NCBI RefSeq assembly: GCF_037975245.1
Contig: NC_092572.1
Coordinates: forward strand, 3,139,501-3,203,500
DNA length: 64,000 nucleotides
Reading direction: 5' to 3'
Source of the DNA: Apostichopus japonicus
Taxonomy: Eukaryota; Echinodermata; Holothuroidea; Aspidochirotida; Stichopodidae
The position numbers were made by a program, and so were the translations under genes. This document shows, in pieces, positions 57,433 to 64,000 of the stretch (position 1 is its first letter; every line of letters begins with the position of its first letter). The notes under the pieces are model-generated. The model made no database searches. It saw nothing but the letters and a program-made list of their open reading frames with translations, and had not been told where the DNA came from.

Positions 57433-59389
57433 AAAAATGTTGCAGAAAATTGTTCAATTGCTCAGTTAAAGCAATTGAGCAACCCAACAGTTTTCTGATT
57501 TTAGATAAGATATTATCTTGTTATCTAAACAATTTACTGAAAAATGTTAACTTATGTGGCAAAGTTTTTCTTATGTTGATGGCATTTTTAAGCTTCCGTA
57601 GATTAGCAATGATTGTTTTATGCATAGACACAATATATATCCTGAACTTACCTGAGGAGACTAATATATATTTCCTGAACTTACTTGAAGCAAGTGAACA
57701 GGGTCAACCCACCAATAGCAAAAAAAGTAAATAGATAAACCTAATTGAAAGCTGGATTAAAGGCATTGAAGACTCGCCCCAAACCGCGTGCGGCCCAGTT
57801 AACTTTCCGTTGCTTGCAAGTAACGTTTTGTTCGTGTCGCTACAAAATGCAGACAAAACAGTGATGAAACGTGACACCTTGTTATTTTTAGCTGGACCTG
57901 AGATGTCCATCGCTGTATTGTTTGTACACTGTGCTGTGGGTATTGACCGCAGCTGTATGTATTGACTGTACACTAGTGTCTAATTACCGATGGTAGCAAG
58001 ATGTGTGTGAGTGTAATTTCTGGGATCGATGGTGGTATCTAACACTCCTGTTACACCTCATTCGAAACTAGGTCAGATCACCGGCATTAGAAGTTTCTTT
58101 TTGCGCAGTCTTCACACCCTTAAATCATAAACTTAAGTTTTTGCCAAACTGTTGTAGTTGGTAAAATGCAGTAGTCTGCAGATCAAATCAAACTCCCCAG
58201 CATTATGAAAGTTCTAATTTTACAGTCAAAGGCCATTAAACACTACCATCTGGCCAAGATTCTTAAAGATAATTAACATTCTTGTAAACTCCACCAGTCC
58301 TGAACAGACTCCATATCACGCTCAATGTATGCAATAGTGTATTTGCAATTTCGGCCCTCCAAACTAGTAAAGGGATATGCACTGGTGTATTTGCAATTTT
58401 GGACTTCCAAACTCCATGAAGGTGAGGGTTTCTGGGGTCAGAACCATCACAAAGTGGTTTGCACAAGAAATATAATATTTTCCAAAAATATCTGTTTATT
58501 TTCGATTAACTTTCCTAACCGAAATTTATCATCGAAACCTCTTTGAGAGCTCTCTAGGGGGTAACACAATACAAGCATTTAAAGTCTTCTCTTGCCATAC
58601 ATACTATATTACCCCCCCCCCCCCCCTCCCATGGATGTCACCACAAGATTTCCCTAACCAAGCTTTTCCATTACATAAATTGTCTCCAAAGAAAGGTAAA
58701 ACGAAACGCTTTCAGATAGCATTGAAACTATAATATTGTAACGAAAAATTCACTCTGTACAGGCTTCTTTGTTTGTTTAAACCGCTGGTGGCTTTTTTGC
58801 AATCAATTCCATGCATGTATAAATGTTTTATATCTTCTCTAAGACACAGCGGAGGTCCAACAAAGATTCTGTGATAGTAGTGCAGCTGTCTCAGTTAAAT
58901 AGCCAATCACAGAGGCGTTTGTTTTCTATCAGTAAAGGCTCGCGTGATGCGCGAGGCAAAACCAATCAAGTTATTTGTCTCATAAGAGAACCATTTCCGT
59001 TACTTTGACGCAACACGTAAAGAGGTAGTACTTATTAAGAAAGCACCAGAGACACAATTCAGACGAAAGTCTCTAAATAGTGTCTGACACTCAAGCCAAC
59101 ATTAACCTATTTTCTGTAGGTCATTTGAAATGTTATTGCACGTAAATCATTGATAAATGTATTTGACGAAACGATCATAATAAATCTAACTTTATGAGTG
59201 GGTCATTCCATATCAAATCACCAAATTTTTGAGCATGTTGTAATTCGACATCTTTCAATATTCCTAATTGTATTGTTTGCTTAGAAGACCATGAAGTCAG
59301 CATACTCTAAAAATTTCAGTAGCATTGTTGCAAAATTGGCCAATTTATCACACTTTGAAATTATGCAATTTGTCAACGTGGCAGTTTCT
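57433..59389. other. Non-coding stretch upstream of Ig gene B
   Basis: Contains a two-copy repeat of about 48 bp (58337-58424, GTGTATTTGCAATTT unit) and a C-run (58611-58626). Minus ORF 57704-57973 has no known motif. No gene supported. Confidence 0.5.
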
Positions 59390-59580
59390 TAACTGTTGAG
59401 GTCTCATTTCTTAGCAATTAAACATCCTACTACCTTCTATTATAGAATCTTCAGGTCTGTCGCAAAAAAATGGAAAACACAACATTAGTCTATTAAAACA
59501 TTGTCTTGTGGAATAAGGCCAACTTAAAAATCTCAAAATATATGATTTTGGCATTTATTGCTACAAAATGTGCTATTTAG
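59390..59580 (+). repeat. Dispersed repeat, partner of 29000-29260
   Basis: Shares TTAGCAATTAAACA, CCTACTAC, ATTGTCTTGTGGAAT and a final TTGCTACA with the copy at 29 kb. Confidence 0.65.
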
Positions 59581-59946
59581 AGTGATAAATTGCTGCTTAA
59601 CCATTGCTTCAGGGTACTTGATTCATTTATCGGTTATGATGTCTGGTACAAACAATACAAAATAATGAAAACAACGCTCACATGTCATATTTTGCAAGTT
59701 GTGCAGAGCTGTGAGGGTTTTATACTTTCTTATAAAGTTCTTACACCTTACATAATTCTAATATATAGACCAGATAAAATGTTTATGGTCAGAATAAATA
59801 TATCATGACATGTTTGCTTTGTGTATGTTATTTGGTACTCCCAAGTGCCTGTCCTGCAGCCAAGGTTGTGTAGCCAGGTTGAACATGATAATCTTGTAAA
59901 TAGGTATACTGTATGGTATTTACGTTACATTTCAGATTAACACAAA

Positions 59947-62900
59947 ATGTGGGATCATCTCAGAATGGCATGGGTAATATACTTGATTATTATAGGTGAG
60001 TGAAGTACTCTTTAATGTATTGTGAACAATATAGTTTACTCATAACTGCTAGACATTCAGTATTATTGTCTTTAGTTCCATGAGGTAGCGATAGTAGCCA
60101 TAAATTTTTATTTTACTTGAAAAATAGGACGGTTTCAGTTTTGACAGCAGTGTTGATTTTGTGTGACTGTTGGATTATTCTTAAACACTGTGGCAGTCAT
60201 ATTTTATTAGGTTTTGATGGTTATGTAGCTTTCGTTATTGCCTTGTTAGTGAACAACATTGTTGTGCAATATCTGTGTGTGTGATCAATATAATCAGATA
60301 TTTGCTGGTAACAGTAGTTCACTTTGTAACTACATCTGTTCATGGACTCAAGATGTTTGATGTTGACCTGTTGCTGCGCTGAAGTGTTACAAAGAGAGAA
60401 ATGGTCAAACTGTGGTGATCTAAGATTTGTATGTGAACAATTTACCAAACTATGTACTTTTTGTGTAATGTGCAAAAATTATTATTACACTCTGCTCAGT
60501 CGTACAAAACAAGCTGTATGTGGTTTTTGACTGTAGGCGTAAAAAGACAAAGCCATTGTAGATGTTCTTAAAAACAAGTATTTAAATTGAGATACAAACT
60601 ATGTTGCATGTTAAAGTACATCTTATCAACATGCTAATAAAGCAATTAGTGCTGTTTGATGTTGTTTTTTCTCCATCATACAGGGTCATTTGTGCAGGCA
60701 CAGGAGTTCAGTACTACAGTTGTTAAGGAAGGGGAAGATGCAACAATAGAATGTGGGTTACAGACTAAAGTGGCAGAAGGTTACCTGAAATGGGAAACCA
60801 TGACTAATGGTAGCCCTGTAGACTTAGCATATGATCTCAGAGGCGGACATACTGACTGCGATGACAGAATCATCAATTGTACTCTAAATGCCAATGGCAG
60901 TATCCAACTGGAGTCTGTTAGCAAAGAAGATGGTGCCAGATATTACCGTTGCCTTAGAGGAGATGAAGATGGGTACAGCTATTATTCTGATCACAGGCTC
61001 TTAGTTTTGTCAAAAGGTTTGTAGCCACTGGTTGTTAACAATGTATGCATTCCTCGATATATACAAACAAACAGATGCCTAAATCTAGGATAGTTTAAGG
61101 CTTGACAGCAGTGTTTGATTTCGAGTGACTGAATTATTCATGCACACTGTGGCAGTCGAATTTGACAAGGTTGTTATAGTTATTATGTAGCTCTCATTAT
61201 TCCCTTGTTATTGAACAACATTGTTGTGCAATATCTGTGTGTGTGATCAATATAATCAGATATTTGCTGAGTAGTTCACTTTTAACTATAGATTTGTGTA
61301 TATGCATTTTATGATAAATACACAAAACAGATGCCTAATATCTGGATAGCTCAAATCTTGTTTTATAGTTTTGATAGGTTCTTGTAAATCTTATGATGGG
61401 GTATTTTCCTTCGTTTGTAAAGAATTTGGGATAAATCTCATTTTCCATAAAAGGATTTTGTAATGAGCAACAAAGCTGTGTTTTGGTTATCTGCCTGATG
61501 GAGGCAAGTTACCTATGCAGTTAAGTTTGCGTTTGTGTGTGCGGGTGTGGGTGCGTGTGCATGTGATGCCATAGCTTTTAAACTTAATATCTCAAGATAT
61601 CCTCTGCAGTTCTCATATGTAGCATGTAGCTTTCCCGTAATTAGTAAAGGAACCCTATTGTTTTGGATGGAGGTCAAAGCTCATTTGGGGTCAGCAGAAG
61701 GCAAATGGAAAAATTAAAAAAATGCTGTATCTATAGAGCCTGAACATCTAAGGAGCTCATATCAATGCACATGTGGTAGCATAGCCTTCTCTATTGTGAA
61801 CTTTAGCACAATTTTGTGTATTTCAGAGTTCATTTAAGGTTACCATGGGTCAAAACTTCAAATCCTTGTAAACACAAATACACAATATCTCCAGATAGGA
61901 AAGATTACTGGCTCTCATATTTTTCTCTCTGTAAATGTTAATAAACGCAAACCTTGTAAACATGATATACCAAGATAGTTTACATCATACAGCTCATATT
62001 TAGCACGTGTCTTTCTTATAGTGAGTACAAAAACCGTGTTTGGGGGTGGAGGTCAAAAGTCATTTGGGGTCAGCAGAGGTCCAAATGGTCAACATATATT
62101 TATCTTGAGAACTATACATATAAAGGAGATCTTAAACCCATGGTAGATGACCCAAATGATAAGTGAAATTGTTGGAACAATACGGTATAGGTGAAAGCTC
62201 ATGTAGCGTTTGCAGTTCTAAGTCAAACCCTACCAAATTTGTAATGGTCAGGTCTCAATGGAGATGTGAAACTTATGCTGATTTGACTTTCCCATATGTA
62301 GCAGAACCTCCTTGCTGTTTAGGCGGAGTTCAAAAGTTCAGCTTAGGTACATGCAGTATACACTTCAGCCAGGGTAAGTGTGCAATATAATCTTGTGCTG
62401 TATGGGTGTGTTTTTAAAGGCAAGTAACTGTTTGGAGGAGTTTCCTCCTGGTGCTGTTATGGAGTTCCTTCCATTTTAGTGAAACAGAGAACAATGTGTG
62501 GAAACACAAGAGGAACTATTTCTCAAGAGAGAAACCTTCAGATATTCTTCTAAAACATGAGCAACAGTACTATAACTGCATCATAGAAACTGCAATTTGC
62601 ACTTTTGTGGCCAATAGTGTGCATGTGTATTTGTGGGTGACCGCAGTTTGCAATAATACTGCTCAGTCAGTGGATGTGATACTGGAGTGATATGTACAAT
62701 ACTTTCAAGTTAATTGCAATGCAATTTTTACATTCTGTCTGGAAATGCTGGATTGACAAATTTGATCTTGTTGGAGAATTGTTCAAGTGAGTAAATGAGG
62801 CCAAGGTCATTTCAGTTGCAAACAGAAGTAAGACAAAACCTTGAAATGTACTTTTTTAAAGGAATAGGGTGAAAGTTTCTGGCAAGCATCCCTATAGTTA

Positions 62901-63842
62901 TCAAGATGGTAAGTTAAGACCATCAATATTTAATATTGAGTTGGTTATTATCTGGCTCACACACATACTATATAGATCTATAGTGTAAAGTCACTGTGCA
63001 GAAGTCAGTGTAGTTACAACTTTGGTAATGTTCTAGTTAGTACAGTGGAATCCAATTGTCCTTTCATGTCGGAGAAACAGAGAATAATCTGTGGAAACAT
63101 TTTAATCTCTTTATATCTTAAAACGGGATCACAATTTTAAGATATTAGATGCCTAAAAATGCACCTAGTGACACATTAAACCCTCAATTAATTGTTGCAT
63201 TGCTGGCTTTCTCTTATTATTTATGGAAGTGAACTGTATGTATATGATTTAGCTGAGCGTCATGTTAAAAGTAGAGTCTCAGAGAAAGCTTTCCTCACTT
63301 GCCTCTCTACACCCAGGGGTTAAATGGGTACCAGTGCGGTAACTTGTCATTGGGCGCAGTATCTCACTGCAGCCCACTGTAGGGATTGTCTCTGGAACAG
63401 GTTATCATTGACCAGGGGTAATATAACGTCTGGAAAGCGCTCTGAGACCTACGCTATCAAGTGCTATGAAAAATCAAATATTATGATTATTAAAGATTTG
63501 TGCCTTTAATGTGCCACATGTAGGTGTGACTTATAGTTAGAAGCATATCTGTGCAGATGCACAAGGTGAACACATCATGATATACTTTGGTTTGCTTTCC
63601 TTGCTCTTTAGAATCTCCAACAATTTCACAATCACTTACCCCAGCGATAGCTTTTAATCTAGGTAGGCATGGCAGAGTTTATAGCTTTGTAGAACCTGCC
63701 TGTGAAGATGGAGTGGATGGGAACCTCCCAGTAGTCTGCTATCCACCATCTGCTGTGATTGTAAACAGAGAATATGAGACTATTCACTGTAATTGCACCA
63801 ACTCAGATGGGCTGATGGACAGCGTGACATTTCCTGTAACAA
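59947..63842 (+). CDS. Ig gene B: leader exon and two Ig-like exons (continues past window)
   Basis: Exon 1 (59947-59995; probable acceptor TTTCAG before 59936, so a 5' non-coding exon exists) encodes MWDHLRMAWVIYLIII. Exon 2 (60684-61016, 111 codons) completes the signal peptide (GSFVQA, cleavage likely before QEF) and encodes a V-type Ig domain: GEDATIEC, GYLKWETM, IQLESVSKEDGARYYRC. Both canonical cysteines and the tryptophan are present, an extra cysteine pair is in DCDDRIINC, and N-glycosylation sites (NGS, NCT) are seen. Exon 3 (63612-63842, 77 codons) encodes a shorter Cys-rich Ig-like segment (PVVCYPPSAVIVN, ETIHCNCTNSDG). All introns are phase 1 with GT-AG ends. A secreted or surface receptor-like protein is inferred. 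Membrane or tail exons would lie beyond 63842. Confidence 0.8.
60125..60325 (+). repeat. Intronic direct repeat, copy 1 (partner 61097-61293)
   Basis: About 195 bp in the intron before exon 2, repeated after exon 2, with long identical blocks (GAACAACATTGTTGTGCAAT, ATCTGTGTGTGTGATCAATA). Confidence 0.93.
61097..61293 (+). repeat. Intronic direct repeat, copy 2
   Basis: Second copy of 60125-60325. The pair flanks exon 2 of Ig gene B at a distance of about 970 bp, a configuration able to duplicate or delete the exon by unequal crossing-over. Confidence 0.93.
61540..62390 (+). repeat. Diverged tandem units of ~150 bp in intron 2 of Ig gene B
   Basis: Units recur with a common order: an ATATC(T/A)CAAGATA-like block, CTCATAT..AGCA, a CTTTC/CCTTC..TA block, TTTTGGATGGAGGTCAAA or GGGTGGAGGTCAAAAG, and CATTTGGGGTCAGCAGA. 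Best copies at about 61580-61705 and 61955-62085, with weaker ones between and after. The 75-codon ORF at 62163-62390 reads through one unit and is not called. Confidence 0.72.
62391..63282. other. Intron 2 of Ig gene B, remaining part
   Basis: No exon is supported here. The 79-codon ORF at 62451-62690 lacks splice context and motif. Confidence 0.5.
63283..63482 (+). mobile_element. SINE in the last visible intron, with L2-like 3' tail
   Basis: Body blocks CTACACCCAGGGGTTAAATG and GGTAACTTGTCATTGGGC match the SINE at 24.34-24.66 kb. The 3' end AAAGCGCTCTGAGA...AAGTGCTATGAAAAA resembles the end of the L2 LINE at 11455-11510, which suggests mobilisation by L2 machinery. Confidence 0.7.
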
Positions 63843-64000
63843 GTTAGTACTTTTTTGGTAGTGTTTTCAATGTAGAAACTGATATGCTAAATCCGATTTA
63901 AAGATGTAATATTTGTAGACTTGTAGTACAATAGCTTGAGCATGAGTACAAGTAGAACATCCCTTGAAGTACAACAATAGTGATGTTTGTCTTACTGAAC

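Noticed and set aside
62163-62390. Cysteine-rich ORF between exons 2 and 3 of Ig gene B as an extra exon
   Set aside because: It reads through diverged tandem repeat units, and neither end has a phase-1 splice site matching the gene.

Overview
The window is animal nuclear DNA: AT-rich, intron-split coding, long (TA)n tracts, and a dense nested mix of retro- and DNA transposons. The combination of L2 and CR1-like LINEs, a Penelope-like element with a GIY-YIG domain, PIF/Harbinger, hAT and CACTA-like elements, together with secreted Ig-domain exons, suggests a marine invertebrate. An echinoderm such as a sea cucumber is my guess, but the sequence does not prove it. No bacterial features are present.

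Layout. 0-9.9 kb: a CR1-like LINE tail, then largely non-coding DNA with short repeats and two hAT-type MITEs with 8-bp target duplications. 9.9-16.8 kb: an L2 LINE; a hAT-like element with a 5-bp target duplication; a two-exon Ig-domain gene (gene A, 15342-16137); and five hammerhead-ribozyme motifs. Two of these ribozymes belong to a short element that joins a tRNA-like head to the ribozyme and a common tail. 16.8-21.3 kb: a 4.5-kb element with CACTG termini, TTAGTC-type subterminal repeats and a 1.25-kb internal palindrome, sitting in a (TA)n tract. 21.4-28.0 kb: inverted-repeat elements, a tRNA-derived SINE and a foldback element carrying a 47-bp minisatellite. 28.2-36.2 kb: a broken zinc-finger ORF, a LINE with an unbroken 488-codon reading frame, a Ty3/Gypsy integrase remnant and a broken divergent PIF/Harbinger gene pair. 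36.2-45.2 kb: mostly non-coding, then a two-ORF LINE inserted in a ~180-bp satellite. 45.2-50.5 kb: remains of a minus-strand BEN-domain gene. 50.5-57.5 kb: a LINE split by a Penelope-like insertion with an 8-bp target duplication, a second Penelope tail, another LINE remnant and foldback repeats. 57.5-64 kb: a second Ig-domain gene (gene B, 59947 onward), running off the window.

Host genes are few. The two Ig genes share a plan: a short leader exon, then Ig-like exons, with all introns in phase 1. This plan fits exon-shuffled secreted or cell-surface receptors. All coding calls beyond these are transposon-derived or broken.

The most interesting signal is the cluster of hammerhead ribozymes at 9.95, 11.66-11.70, 16.29-16.39 and 16.69-16.73 kb. 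The best two have a complete stem I, the CTGATGA core, stem II and GAA, plus a palindromic stem III suited to dimers. They sit directly after a tRNA-like promoter region in an arrangement that looks like a tandem unit of about 350 bp, that is, a SINE- or retrozyme-like self-cleaving retroelement.
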